Position numbers and translations under genes: made by a program
Shown: positions 48,923 to 58,390 of the stretch, piece by piece
Layout: the number at the start of each line of letters is the position of its first letter
How positions within the stretch are numbered: position 1 is the stretch's first letter
The notes under the pieces: model-generated
What the model saw: only the letters and a program-made list of their open reading frames with translations
Database searches by the model: none
What the model was told of the DNA's origin: nothing
Assembly: GCA_014799845.1 (NCBI GenBank)
Contig: JAAVHF010000016.1
Location: 1 to 58,390, forward strand
Direction: 5' to 3'
Length of the DNA stretch: 58,390 nucleotides
Source of the DNA: Oscillibacter sp.
GTDB taxonomy: Bacteria > Bacillota > Clostridia > Oscillospirales > Oscillospiraceae

Positions 48923-51900
48923 ATGGAACGATTACTGCATTCCCTCCTGACGATACCAGAATCTGAGGCGCTGGCCTCCGCCGTGGAGAGCGGCGGGTGC
49001 CCCGCCGCCGTCACCGGCCTGGGGGCCGTCCACCGCGCCCAGATCGCCGCCGCCGTGTCCCGCCGGACAGGGCGGCCCTTAGTCATGCTCTGCGCCGACG
49101 AGACGGAGGCCGGCCGTCTGGCCGGCGACCTGGAAACCCTCCTGGGCGAGGCCGAAAAACCCGCCCGGGTTTTAAAGCTCTTCGCCAGGGAGCTTTTCGT
49201 CCGGGCGGGGACCGTCATCTCCCGCCAGTGGGAGCACAGCCGCATCGCCGCCCTCTACGAGCTGGCCAACAGCGAGAATATCGTGATAGTCGCCACCGCC
49301 GAGGCCCTGCTGCAAAAAACCAGCCCGCCCCAGCGGCTGCGGGAAGCCGCCATCACCCTGGAAAACGGGGGCCGCTGCGACCTGGAGGACCTGCCCCGCC
49401 GCCTGGTGGAGGCGGGCTACAGCCGCGCCGACCAGGTGGAGGGCGTGGGCCAGTTCGCCCTCCGGGGCGGCATCCTGGACGTGTTCTCCCCTCTCATGGA
49501 GGAGCCTGTCCGCTGCGAGTTCTTCGATGACGAGATCGATTCCCTGGGCTCCTTCGATATCCTCACCCAGCGGCGGACCAAAAATCTGGACTCCGCCCTG
49601 CTGCTGCCCGCCATGGAGCTGCTGCCGGGGGCGGAGAAAACCGCCGTCTTCGATTACTTCCCCGCCGACGCCCTGCTGTGCGTCAGCGAGACGGGCCGGG
49701 TGGGCGAGCGGGTGAAAAACGTCCTCTGGCAGGCCAGGGAGGACACCGAGTCCCTGCTGGCCGCCGGGGAAAAGGACGGAGACCTGACCGCCCTGCTGCT
49801 GGGCCAGAGCGAATGGCTGGAAAAGCTGGACGGCTTCGCCCTGTGCATGCTGGAGTCCCTGCCCACCTCCCGCTACCCCCTGCCCCCCAGGACGCTGCTG
49901 TCTATCAGCGCCAAGCAGCTGAGCGCCTATGGCGGCAGCATCGAGACCGCCGCCGCCGACCTGGAGCACTACCGGACGGCGGGCTATAAGGCCCTCCTGC
50001 TCTGCGGCAACGCCGCCCGGGCCAAAAGCCTCCAGCGGATGCTCTTTGACCGGGGCATCCCCGCGGCCCTGGATTTAAACTGCGGCGAGATGCCCGGTCC
50101 GGGGGAGATCCGTATCTCCGTGGGCGCCCTCTCAGCCGGGGCGGAGTATCCGCAAATCTCCCTGGCGGTGCTGACCGAGGGCCAGCTCACCGCCTCCACC
50201 GCCGGAAAGCAGCCCGCCCGCAAGGCGAAGAAAGACAACCGGCAGAAGATCCTCAGCTACGCCGACCTGTCCGTTGGCGACCTGGTGGTCCACTCCGCCC
50301 ACGGCGTGGGCCGGTTCGAGGGCATCCGGAAAATGCCCGTGGACGGCGTGGAGAAGGACTATATCAAGATCGTCTATGCCGGGGGGGACAGCCTCTACGT
50401 CCCCGCCACCGGACTGGACCAGGTCACCAAATATATCGGCGGCGGCGGACTGGGCTCCGACGGCGAGGTCCACGCCGCCAAGCTCAATAAATTGGGCGGC
50501 ACAGACTGGCACAAGCAGAAAACCAGGGCCAAGGCCGCCGCCAAGGACCTGGCCAAGGGCCTGATCGCCCTGTATGCCGAGCGGCAGCGCCGCCCCGGCT
50601 TCGCTTTCTCTCCCGATTCCCCCTGGCAGCTGGAATTCGAGGAGGCCTTCGACTACGTGGAGACCGAGGACCAGCTGCGGTGCATCGCGGACATCAAAAG
50701 GGATATGGAAAAGCCGATGCCCATGGATAGGCTCCTCTGCGGCGACGTGGGCTACGGCAAAACGGAGGTGGCCCTGCGGGCGGTGATGAAGTGCGTGCTG
50801 GACGGCAAGCAGGCCGCCATCCTGGCCCCTACCACCGTCCTGGCCCAGCAGCATTTCAACACAGCCTGCAACCGCTTCCGGTCCTTCCCGGTGGAGATCC
50901 GGGTGCTCAGCCGGTTCCAGACCCCGGGACAGTCCCGGCAGATCCTGGCCGACCTGCGCTCGGGAAAGATCGACCTGCTCATCGGCACCCACAAGCTGAT
51001 CCAGAAGGACGTTGCCGCCGCCTTCAAGGACCTGGGGCTGCTGGTGATAGACGAGGAACAGCGCTTCGGCGTTTCCCACAAGGAAAAGCTGAAGGAAATG
51101 AGCAAGCAGGTGGACGTGCTGACCCTCTCCGCCACGCCCATCCCCCGGACGCTGAACATGGCCCTCTCCGGCATCCGGGATATGTCCACCCTGGAGGAAC
51201 CCCCCCAGAACCGCCAGCCGGTACAGACCTACGTCATCGAGCACGACTGGGGCATCGTCGGCGACGCCATGCGCCGGGAAATTGACCGGGGCGGACAGGT
51301 GTACTACCTCCACAACCGGGTGGAATCCATCGACTCCACCGCCGCCCAGATCCGGCGGCTGGTGGGAGAGGACGTCCGGGTGGTGGTGGGCCACGGGAAG
51401 ATGGACGAGAAGCAGCTTTCCGCCGTCATGCAGCAGATGGTGGAGGGCGAGGCCCAGATCATGGTCTGCACCACCATCATCGAGACGGGCATCGACATCG
51501 CCAATGTGAACACCCTGATCATCGAGGACGCGGATAAAATGGGCCTGGCCCAGCTCCACCAGATCCGGGGCCGCATCGGACGCAGCGCCCGGAGGGCCTA
51601 CGCCTACATGACCTACCGCCCCGGCAAGGTGCTCTCGGAAATCGCCAACAAGCGCCTCACCGCCATCCGGGAGTACGTGGAGTTCGGCTCCGGCTTCAAG
51701 ATCGCCATGCGGGACCTGGAAATCCGGGGCGCGGGGAATCTTCTGGGACCGGAACAGTCCGGGTATATGATGACCGTGGGCTACGATATGTACCTCCAGC
51801 TGCTGGAGGACGCGGTGCTGGAGGAGAAGGGCGAGAAAAAGAAGCAGACCGTGGAGTGCTCCGCCGACCTGGCCGTCTCCGCCAACATCCCGGACCGCTA

Positions 51901-52318
51901 CGTGCCCTCCAATCAGCAGCGGATGGACCTCTACCGCCGCATCGCCGCCATCCGCACCCAGGAGGACGCCTCCGACCTGCTGGACGAGCTGATGGACCGC
52001 TACGGCGACCCGCCCAAATCCGTCTACGCCCTGCTGGACGTGGCCCTGCTCCGCGCCAGCGCCGCCAGGGCGGGAGTCAGCGACATCTCCCAGAAGGAGC
52101 GGCAGGTGAAGTTCGTCATCGCCGACTTCGACGCGGAGGCCATCGCCGGGCTGGTCACCAGCGCCAAGTACCGCCGCCGTCTGGTGGTCAACGCCGGGGA
52201 CGTGCCGTCCCTGACATTGACCCTCCAGCCCAAGGAACCTGTGCTGGAAACCGCCCTGGCCCTGACCGAAGACCTGCGGCTGGCCCGTGAGAGCGGAAGC
52301 GGCGAAAAAGCGCAATAA
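48923..52318 (+). CDS. mfd: Transcription-repair coupling factor
   Basis: CarD-like 'GDLVVHSAHGVGRFEGI'; 'DRLLCGDVGYGKTEVALRA'; 'LVIDEEQRFGVSHKEKLKEM'; 'LHQIRGRIGRSARRAYAY'. Confidence 0.97.
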   Translation: MERLLHSLLTIPESEALASAVESGGCPAAVTGLGAVHRAQIAAAVSRRTGRPLVMLCADETEAGRLAGDLETLLGEAEKPARVLKLFARELFVRAGTVISRQWEHSRIAALYELANSENIVIVATAEALLQKTSPPQRLREAAITLENGGRCDLEDLPRRLVEAGYSRADQVEGVGQFALRGGILDVFSPLMEEPVRCEFFDDEIDSLGSFDILTQRRTKNLDSALLLPAMELLPGAEKTAVFDYFPADALLCVSETGRVGERVKNVLWQAREDTESLLAAGEKDGDLTALLLGQSEWLEKLDGFALCMLESLPTSRYPLPPRTLLSISAKQLSAYGGSIETAAADLEHYRTAGYKALLLCGNAARAKSLQRMLFDRGIPAALDLNCGEMPGPGEIRISVGALSAGAEYPQISLAVLTEGQLTASTAGKQPARKAKKDNRQKILSYADLSVGDLVVHSAHGVGRFEGIRKMPVDGVEKDYIKIVYAGGDSLYVPATGLDQVTKYIGGGGLGSDGEVHAAKLNKLGGTDWHKQKTRAKAAAKDLAKGLIALYAERQRRPGFAFSPDSPWQLEFEEAFDYVETEDQLRCIADIKRDMEKPMPMDRLLCGDVGYGKTEVALRAVMKCVLDGKQAAILAPTTVLAQQHFNTACNRFRSFPVEIRVLSRFQTPGQSRQILADLRSGKIDLLIGTHKLIQKDVAAAFKDLGLLVIDEEQRFGVSHKEKLKEMSKQVDVLTLSATPIPRTLNMALSGIRDMSTLEEPPQNRQPVQTYVIEHDWGIVGDAMRREIDRGGQVYYLHNRVESIDSTAAQIRRLVGEDVRVVVGHGKMDEKQLSAVMQQMVEGEAQIMVCTTIIETGIDIANVNTLIIEDADKMGLAQLHQIRGRIGRSARRAYAYMTYRPGKVLSEIANKRLTAIREYVEFGSGFKIAMRDLEIRGAGNLLGPEQSGYMMTVGYDMYLQLLEDAVLEEKGEKKKQTVECSADLAVSANIPDRYVPSNQQRMDLYRRIAAIRTQEDASDLLDELMDRYGDPPKSVYALLDVALLRASAARAGVSDISQKERQVKFVIADFDAEAIAGLVTSAKYRRRLVVNAGDVPSLTLTLQPKEPVLETALALTEDLRLARESGSGEKAQ

Positions 52319-52365
52319 AAGGACCGGCCTCCATGGGGAAAATCTCCATGGAGGCCGGTCTTTCT
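52317..52365. terminator. Bidirectional terminator
   Basis: AAAAGGACCGGCCTCCATGG..CCATGGAGGCCGGTCTTTCT. Confidence 0.85.
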
Positions 52366-52371
52366 ATGCCG

Positions 52372-55032
52372 TTACCGGTTCTCGTTCACATACAGCGTCA
52401 CCCGCCGCTGAATCAGGTCCGCCGTCTCCTCCAGGGTCTTGTCCCCGGCGAAATAGGACTGTGCCTGCTCCACCACGATATTCGGCAGGGTAAAATCTTC
52501 GCCGTACACACTGTCAATGGCGTTGTAAAGATTCCAGAACCGCTCCATTTGCAGCTCGCTGGGCGTCAGTTTGAAAATCACCATCGTGATGTCCGTATCC
52601 GCGTCATATTCGGGCACGCCGATCACATCCTGGGGGCTCTCGATCCGGTTCCCGTCCCGGTCCAGTGCGTATTCCCCGTCCTCGCGCTGGAACCAGAGGG
52701 GTTCCAGCATGCGCTCAAAATCCTCCCGGCGGATGGGAAAGCCATTGCCGAAATATTCCGTGCCGTCGATCATGACCGAGTCGGAACAGCCGGGCAGCAG
52801 GCACTGGCGCATATAGGCCCAGGCCCCCTCCTTATTCCGGCACGAGGCGGACATACCCATCAGAAGGTCGGTATAGCTGAAGGCCTCAGGCAATACAAAG
52901 CTGCTGCCCGCACCGCCGTCCGTGGGCACGCCGGGGTAGGAGGCATACCCGCCCTCGTCCATCGCGCCGAAAACCACGTCCTGAGACAGCGTGTACCAGC
53001 CCTTAAGCTTTCCTTCGCTCCGGGCGTGCCTGATCTGGCTGAGCGCCGGACAGATCAGCGCGCTCTCATCCCGCCAGTTTCCGTTTTCATCGATTTTAGT
53101 AGCAAAAATATTGTTCTCGTTCAGATACGCCTCGTAGTCCGTCAGACACTGGGGACCGCCCATGACCGCGTCGTAATAGAGCAGATCGCCTATGCTCCAC
53201 AGCCTGACGTTCATCAGCAGCTGCCGCCCTTCCCGCAGGTCAATGCCGTTGGCCATCCGGCCCCATTTCTCCAGATCCGGTTCCCCGGCCTCGTCCTCCA
53301 TGCGGCCGCACAGGGCCAGCACGGCCTTGAATTCCTCCGAGTCAAAGCGGCACTCCCCGGTGGTCCAGTCGATCCAGCGGTTGATGCCCTGACGGACCAG
53401 CTGGGAGAGGGTGCCGGTCTTGCCGCTGCGGTACCCGTAGAGAGAGCTGCCCTCCGGCATGGCCTCATAATAGTCCAGCATCTCCTCCAGGGTCCAGCCG
53501 GTCCGGTCCCCGACTACGTCCGTCCGGGCGGCGGCGGTCTCGATGGTGAAGGAGTTGAACACCTGGTACAGCTTCCCATCCACAGACGCGCAGTCCAGCA
53601 CATGGCTCATGAGGTCCTCGCGGCTGATCTCCGGGTCGCTGTCGATCCAGGGCCACAGGTCCTCCATGACCCCCTTCCGGGCGTACAGGCTGATGGGCAG
53701 GCTGGCATCCCAGATGTCCGGGACCTGACCGGAGGCGATCTCCGCGCTGAGCAGCTTCGCGGCGGCCTCCCGTCCGGCGCGGTCCAGCTCAAAGAGCTCC
53801 ACACCCTCCCCCGCGTAGTTGCGCAGCTCGATGTAATACTGGTCGTTGGTCCTGTTGAACCGGTCGATCCGGCTGCGCAGGACGCTGTTGGTGCCGATGA
53901 CCCCATAAACCAGCCTGGTTTTCCCGTCCGCCGGAGTTTCGTCCGTGGGCGAGAGCATGGACAGACGGACGTCCGCTTTATACCAGTAGTCATCGTCGCT
54001 GAGGGAACCGTTCCGCGCGAGGGTCAGCACCGCCATTTCTCCCTTGTCCCGGGGCGCGAAGCACATAACCGATCCGCTCAACGCCGCCGCGGCCCAGCTG
54101 AGCAGCTGCCGGCCCTCTGACCCCTCCGGTTCCCAGGCCCAAAGCGAGCCGCCGCTGGTGTAATAAAACAGGAAGCCGTTGGTGCCGCCGTAGATCAGAT
54201 CCACGGTGGTGGGCAGCTCGTATCTCTCCGCGCCCCAGCCCCTGGCGGAAACATCAATGGGCCGCACCACCCGCTTTCCGCCGGGCTGGATGGTCAGCAC
54301 GGCCATGGTTCCGTCCGGCAGCAGGGCCAGCGGTCCGCCGGAGCTCCCGTCGAAGCCCGCCTGCGGCAGAGCCGCCTCCAGGGTAAAGAGATAGTCCCCC
54401 TTGCTGTTCATCACCGCCACGCCGCCGGTCCCGGCGAAGTAAATATTCCCTTTGCCGTCCACCGCGAATCCGGCTATGTCGAACAAATCTGAGACATCCA
54501 GCGTCCGTACCGCGTCGCTGAGGTCCACCAGCTTTTTCTGCCGCCCGGTGGCGGGGTCCAGCTGCCGCAGGTGGTGGAAGTCCTCCCGGCGGTCAAAATA
54601 TTTCCCCTTGGCCTCCACGGACTCGTCGAAGTCCTCCGGCAGATCGTAGTAGGAGATGCTCCACATCTCATACAGCCACAGCGTCCCGTCCGGAGCCAGG
54701 AAGGGCCCTATGGTGTTTTTGAAGCCGCCGTCCGGCACCACAGTGGCCTCAAATCCGTCCAGCTCCGCCGCCTCCCCGTCCGCCAGGGATGCGCGCAGGA
54801 GATGGCTCGTGACCTCCTCCCCCGTTTTCGTGTCCGCCAGGATGTACATATACGCCCCGTCCGTACAGCTGCCCAGCAGGTCCCCGGTCTCCACCGGCAG
54901 GGCCACGTCCTCCGCCAGGTAGGCGGGGGCCGTTACCCAGTTGACCCTGTGGACCTCTTTCCCTTTACCGTCGCAGGCCGTCATGCCAAGCAGCAGCATC
55001 GCCGCCAGCAGGGCGGCGGTCATTCGTTTCAT
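52372..55032 (-). CDS. Large lipoprotein: N-terminal propeller-like region plus C-terminal extracellular solute-binding-like domain
   Basis: Lipobox 'LLLGMTAC'; repeated beta-propeller-like segments ('VDGKGNIYFAGTGGVAVMNSKGDYLFT'); C-terminal SBP-like 'NRTNDQYYIELRNYAG..ADVVGD..EAMPEGSSLYGYRSG'. Confidence 0.75.
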   Translation of the reverse strand: MKRMTAALLAAMLLLGMTACDGKGKEVHRVNWVTAPAYLAEDVALPVETGDLLGSCTDGAYMYILADTKTGEEVTSHLLRASLADGEAAELDGFEATVVPDGGFKNTIGPFLAPDGTLWLYEMWSISYYDLPEDFDESVEAKGKYFDRREDFHHLRQLDPATGRQKKLVDLSDAVRTLDVSDLFDIAGFAVDGKGNIYFAGTGGVAVMNSKGDYLFTLEAALPQAGFDGSSGGPLALLPDGTMAVLTIQPGGKRVVRPIDVSARGWGAERYELPTTVDLIYGGTNGFLFYYTSGGSLWAWEPEGSEGRQLLSWAAAALSGSVMCFAPRDKGEMAVLTLARNGSLSDDDYWYKADVRLSMLSPTDETPADGKTRLVYGVIGTNSVLRSRIDRFNRTNDQYYIELRNYAGEGVELFELDRAGREAAAKLLSAEIASGQVPDIWDASLPISLYARKGVMEDLWPWIDSDPEISREDLMSHVLDCASVDGKLYQVFNSFTIETAAARTDVVGDRTGWTLEEMLDYYEAMPEGSSLYGYRSGKTGTLSQLVRQGINRWIDWTTGECRFDSEEFKAVLALCGRMEDEAGEPDLEKWGRMANGIDLREGRQLLMNVRLWSIGDLLYYDAVMGGPQCLTDYEAYLNENNIFATKIDENGNWRDESALICPALSQIRHARSEGKLKGWYTLSQDVVFGAMDEGGYASYPGVPTDGGAGSSFVLPEAFSYTDLLMGMSASCRNKEGAWAYMRQCLLPGCSDSVMIDGTEYFGNGFPIRREDFERMLEPLWFQREDGEYALDRDGNRIESPQDVIGVPEYDADTDITMVIFKLTPSELQMERFWNLYNAIDSVYGEDFTLPNIVVEQAQSYFAGDKTLEETADLIQRRVTLYVNENR

Positions 55033-55214
55033 GGCCGTTCTCATGGCAATACCTCCCTTGGAGGGGATAAAAATGGCATAATATCCCCAATTTCCGCCAT
55101 TATCGCAAAATTTTGTATCAGGTTTGTATCAAAGTATTATCCCTTTTGCAGCTTTTCTTAAAATCACGACAGGGCTCCCGCTGAAAATTGTTTTCAGGAA
55201 TGGACTCTTTTTGC

Positions 55215-55244
55215 TTGACAGAACACGGGTGAAGCGAGTATTAT
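55215..55244 (+). promoter_or_regulatory. Promoter upstream of rny
   Basis: TTGACA-18 nt-TATTAT. Confidence 0.65.
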
Positions 55245-55345
55245 TGAATAGGATTTTTGTCGGCGGATAAAAAGGGGTATCCGCCGATTATTTCCGCGTC
55301 CGGCGGACACGCCGGACAAGCCAAAACCCCCATGCCATAAAGCAA

Positions 55346-55507
55346 GGGAAGGTCTGATTAAATCAACGTGTACGGATTGGCAAGGAAATTTTTCGCCGCG
55401 CGAGGCAAAAAATCGCAGGAATACTTTGTGTATTTCAAGATTTTTTAACGAAGCGGGACGGAAAATTTTCCGCCAAGACGGGCGCGGGGATTTATTCAGA
55501 GCTTCCC
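55346..55507. mobile_element. 162-bp foldback MITE-like element
   Basis: Ends GGGAAGGTCTGATTAAATC / GATTTATTCAGAGCTTCCC; whole element is one imperfect palindrome centred on AATAC-TTTGT-GTATT (55420-55434). Confidence 0.8.
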
Positions 55508-55541
55508 AAGATCAAACAGAAGGAAGAGGAGGAAATTCGTC

Positions 55542-57092
55542 ATGCCATGGCAGTATATCGCGATCACGGCAGTGGTCGCAATTGCCGCAGCGGCCGTTTC
55601 CTTCTTTCTCGGCATCACCTATCGGAGAAAAGTAGCGGAAAAGGAAATCTCCAGCGCGGAGGAGGAAGCCCGCCGGATCATCAACGAGGCCATCAAGAGC
55701 TCCGAGAGCAAGAAGCGGGAAGCCCTGCTGGAGGCCAAGGAGGAGATCCTGCAAAGCCGTACCGAGTACGAGAAGGAAGAAAAAAGCCGCCGTGCGGATC
55801 TGCAGAAGCAGGAGCGCCGGTTACAGCAGAAGGAAGAAAATCTGGACCGCAAAACCGAAAACATTGAGAAGAAGGAAGAGGCGCTGGCAGCCAAGCACGC
55901 CGCCGCCGACAAGGCCCAGGAGGAAATCGACCTCATCAAGCGCAGCCAGACCGAGATGCTGGAGCGCATCTCCGGCCTCACCGTGGAAGAGGCCAAGCAG
56001 TACCTGATCTCCCAGGTGGAGGGAGAGGTCACCCATGAGACGGCGCTGAAGATCAAGGAAATCGAAGCCCGTGCCAAGGAGGAGGCCGACCAGAGAGCAA
56101 AAGAAATCGTGGCCACCGCCATCCAGCGCTGCGCCGCAGACCATGCGTCCGAGATCACCGTCAGTGTGGTACCCCTGCCCAATGACGAGATGAAGGGCCG
56201 CATCATCGGCCGCGAGGGCCGCAACATCCGCACCATCGAGACGCTGACCGGCGTGGATCTCATTATCGACGACACGCCGGAGGCCATTACGGTGTCCTGC
56301 TTCGAGCCCGTGCGGCGCGAGGTGGCCAGGGTCGCCCTGGAGAAGCTGATCGCCGACGGCCGCATCCACCCCACCCATATCGAGGAGATGGTGGAGAAGG
56401 CCAGACGGGAGGTAGACGCCGTCATCAAGAGCGAGGGCGAGCGCGCCGCCTTTGAGACGGGCGTGCGGGGCCTGCACCCGGAGGTCATCAAGATGCTGGG
56501 CCGCCTCCACTACCGCACCAGCTACGGACAGAACGTCTTGCAGCACTCTATCGAGGTCAGCCACATTGCGGGCCTGATGGCCTCGGAGCTGGGACTGGAC
56601 GTACACTCCGCCAAGCGGGCGGGCCTGCTCCACGACATCGGCAAGGCCCTGGACCACGAGTACGAGGGCACCCACGTCAACCTGGGCGTGGAGTTCTGCA
56701 AGAAGTACAAGGAGAGAGACGACATCCTCAACGCCATCCAGGCCCACCACGGCGACGTGGAGTGCAAGACGCTGATGGCCTGCCTGGTCCAGGCGGCGGA
56801 CGCGGTCAGCGCCGCCCGTCCCGGCGCACGGCGGGAAAACCTGGAGAACTATATCAAGCGCCTGGAGAAGCTGGAGGAGATCACCGGGACCTATCCCGGC
56901 GTGGAGAAGAGCTACGCCATCCAGGCCGGCCGCGAGGTCCGCGTGATGGTCCGTCCCGAGGCCGTCAGCGAGGACCAGATGGTGATCCTCGCCAGGGATC
57001 TGGCCAAAAAGATCGAAAACGAGCTGGAGTACCCCGGACAGATCAAAGTACATGTTATCCGGGAGACAAAGGTTGTCGAATACGCGAAGTAA
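55542..57092 (+). CDS. rny: Ribonuclease Y
   Basis: N-terminal TM and coiled coil, KH '[37 protein letters not shown]', HD '[39 protein letters not shown]'. Confidence 0.97.
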   Translation: MPWQYIAITAVVAIAAAAVSFFLGITYRRKVAEKEISSAEEEARRIINEAIKSSESKKREALLEAKEEILQSRTEYEKEEKSRRADLQKQERRLQQKEENLDRKTENIEKKEEALAAKHAAADKAQEEIDLIKRSQTEMLERISGLTVEEAKQYLISQVEGEVTHETALKIKEIEARAKEEADQRAKEIVATAIQRCAADHASEITVSVVPLPNDEMKGRIIGREGRNIRTIETLTGVDLIIDDTPEAITVSCFEPVRREVARVALEKLIADGRIHPTHIEEMVEKARREVDAVIKSEGERAAFETGVRGLHPEVIKMLGRLHYRTSYGQNVLQHSIEVSHIAGLMASELGLDVHSAKRAGLLHDIGKALDHEYEGTHVNLGVEFCKKYKERDDILNAIQAHHGDVECKTLMACLVQAADAVSAARPGARRENLENYIKRLEKLEEITGTYPGVEKSYAIQAGREVRVMVRPEAVSEDQMVILARDLAKKIENELEYPGQIKVHVIRETKVVEYAK

Positions 57093-57097
57093 AAATA

Positions 57098-57131
57098 AGG
57101 ACGCCTTCCGCGGCTGCGGGAGGCGTCCTCG
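57098..57131 (+). terminator. Intrinsic terminator
   Basis: AGGACGCCTTCCGC-GGCT-GCGGGAGGCGTCCTCGCTT. Confidence 0.6.
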
Positions 57132-57164
57132 CTTATCCAGGATGCGCCTGAAGGCGCATTTTTC

Positions 57165-57785
57165 CTATCCGGAAATCAGGGAAATACTGCCGCCGTTCTG
57201 ATCGAAAAATTCCAGCTCGTAAGCAGAGTCTCCCAGCAGGAACCAATTGCCGCCCATCGAGACGCGCCCCTCCTCATCCGGTTCCGGGCGGGCGTAGAAG
57301 AGAAAGGCTTCCCCTTCCCGGATGCCCTCAACAACATAATTGCCGCCGTCTATGTGCAGCGTCAGCTCAGCAGCGGCGGCGCCCTCCGGAGGATGGACGG
57401 CAACATAGGCGGCGCAGCTCATCGGCTGTCCCTCCCCGTCCCGCAGTTCAACGGGCCGGGAGACGCTGAGCAGATAGACTCCCTCCTTCAGCGGCTGGGT
57501 AAACGCGTTCGCGTTGGTAAAAAACCTGCCCCGGGCGGGGTAGGACGTCACCGCCATATCGTCTGCCAGCTCGATTCGGTACTTCATGCCGCCGGAGATG
57601 CTGAACTCCACGACTGCCTCCGGCTCGGGAAACAGCATCTGCCGTTCCCTCCGGCGCAGGTCCTCCATATAGGAAAATCCCGGCTGATCCCATAAATCCC
57701 ACATCATGAATCCCAGCAAAACCGTCAGCAGCAGATTCCGCAGGACCTTCGCCCACCGGGGCCAGGGCGCGCGCTTCTTCTTCAT
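57165..57785 (-). CDS. Hypothetical single-TM protein
   Basis: MKKKRAPWPRWAKVLRNLLLTVLLGFMMWDLWDQPG...; ATGA overlap with the upstream ORF. Confidence 0.75.
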   Translation of the reverse strand: MKKKRAPWPRWAKVLRNLLLTVLLGFMMWDLWDQPGFSYMEDLRRRERQMLFPEPEAVVEFSISGGMKYRIELADDMAVTSYPARGRFFTNANAFTQPLKEGVYLLSVSRPVELRDGEGQPMSCAAYVAVHPPEGAAAAELTLHIDGGNYVVEGIREGEAFLFYARPEPDEEGRVSMGGNWFLLGDSAYELEFFDQNGGSISLISG

Positions 57786-58390
57786 GTCTCCGCCTCCTCT
57801 GTCAGGCCGATACGCAGCGTCCGCCGCAGCTGTCCGTGGCCGAGATCGACCTCCACCCACTCCGCGTCCTCCGGCAGGTCCTCGATCACCAGCCGGGCCT
57901 TCTGCCAGAACCCCCAGCTGGCGGACGTATCCCAGTAAGCTAAATGCTCGACAGTTCCCGTATTGAGCCGCCCGCCGGATACCGCGTACCACAGCTCCAG
58001 CGGTTCCTCCCACCGGCTCGATGTAATGTCCAGATCAATGTACAGATTCCTCCGGGGTTCTTCCTTGCTAATTTCTTCCAGGACCGCCCGTTCGGCGCGG
58101 ACCGTATAGCCGCCCGTCTCTATCGTCTCGGCGTATGGAACCTCACGCGCCGCCGGAAGGGACTGCGCCTTTACTGTGCAGTCCTCCCAAGTCAGATAGC
58201 GGTACAGCGCCCTCCCCGGCAGCAGCCAGTACCCATTGGGCCGCATCGCCAGCAGCACCAACAGCAGGCAGTACATTACCGCCGCTCCCGCCAGCGCGAA
58301 CCGGCTTATCCGCCACAAATACCCCAGCCAGGGCCGGTGCAGCCGCCCCAGCTCCTCCGCGATCTCGGCGGGGTCGCCCATGGCCCGCAG
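57782..58390 (-). CDS. Membrane protein, partial at window edge; N-terminal HAAS/DUF1700-like tail
   Basis: '(LRA)MGDPAEIAEELGRLHRPWLGYLWRISRFALAGAAVMYCLLLVLLAM'; frame stays open to 58390, so the annotated ATG is probably internal. Confidence 0.6.
   Translation of the reverse strand: MRAMGDPAEIAEELGRLHRPWLGYLWRISRFALAGAAVMYCLLLVLLAMRPNGYWLLPGRALYRYLTWEDCTVKAQSLPAAREVPYAETIETGGYTVRAERAVLEEISKEEPRRNLYIDLDITSSRWEEPLELWYAVSGGRLNTGTVEHLAYWDTSASWGFWQKARLVIEDLPEDAEWVEVDLGHGQLRRTLRIGLTEEAET

Noticed and set aside
50132-52315. 727-aa minus-strand ORF opposite mfd
   Set aside because: Antisense shadow of mfd, biased G/H/L/V composition.

Overview
High-GC Firmicute chromosome segment, probably a gut Oscillospiraceae relative (inferred from gene content and repeat style). 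It is mostly housekeeping and metabolic genes: SpoIID, amidase, FeoA/FeoAB, pnp-rpsO, deoD, PdaA, MoxR-DUF58-transglutaminase, lipid kinase, IMPDH, GH36-GH2 galactosidases, a T-box-led ilv cluster, a BceAB-type ABC transporter, arginine deiminase/OTC, BioY, Mfd and RNase Y. Two SLH-domain surface proteins and one IS200 copy are also present. The most unusual signal is in the intergenic DNA. A family of modular, dispersed, structured repeats occurs at five loci (about 3.1-3.7, 14.7-15.2, 33.7-34.0, 39.2-39.5 and 48.6-48.9 kb). Each has a G/C-rich end hairpin, a 'CCTACTTTTTG-CAAAAAGTAGG' hairpin, a second hairpin with clear compensatory substitutions, and a 'GCGCTYGTCCTGTAGTCTGTCCGG' core. The 14.7-kb copy is about 535 bp and is bounded by inward-facing hairpin pairs. 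Two further repeat types are present: a 162-bp foldback MITE-like element in the rny leader (about 80-nt arms) and an inverted pair of terminator-like palindromes around an SLH gene. All calls come from reading the sequence; no searches or folding programs were run.
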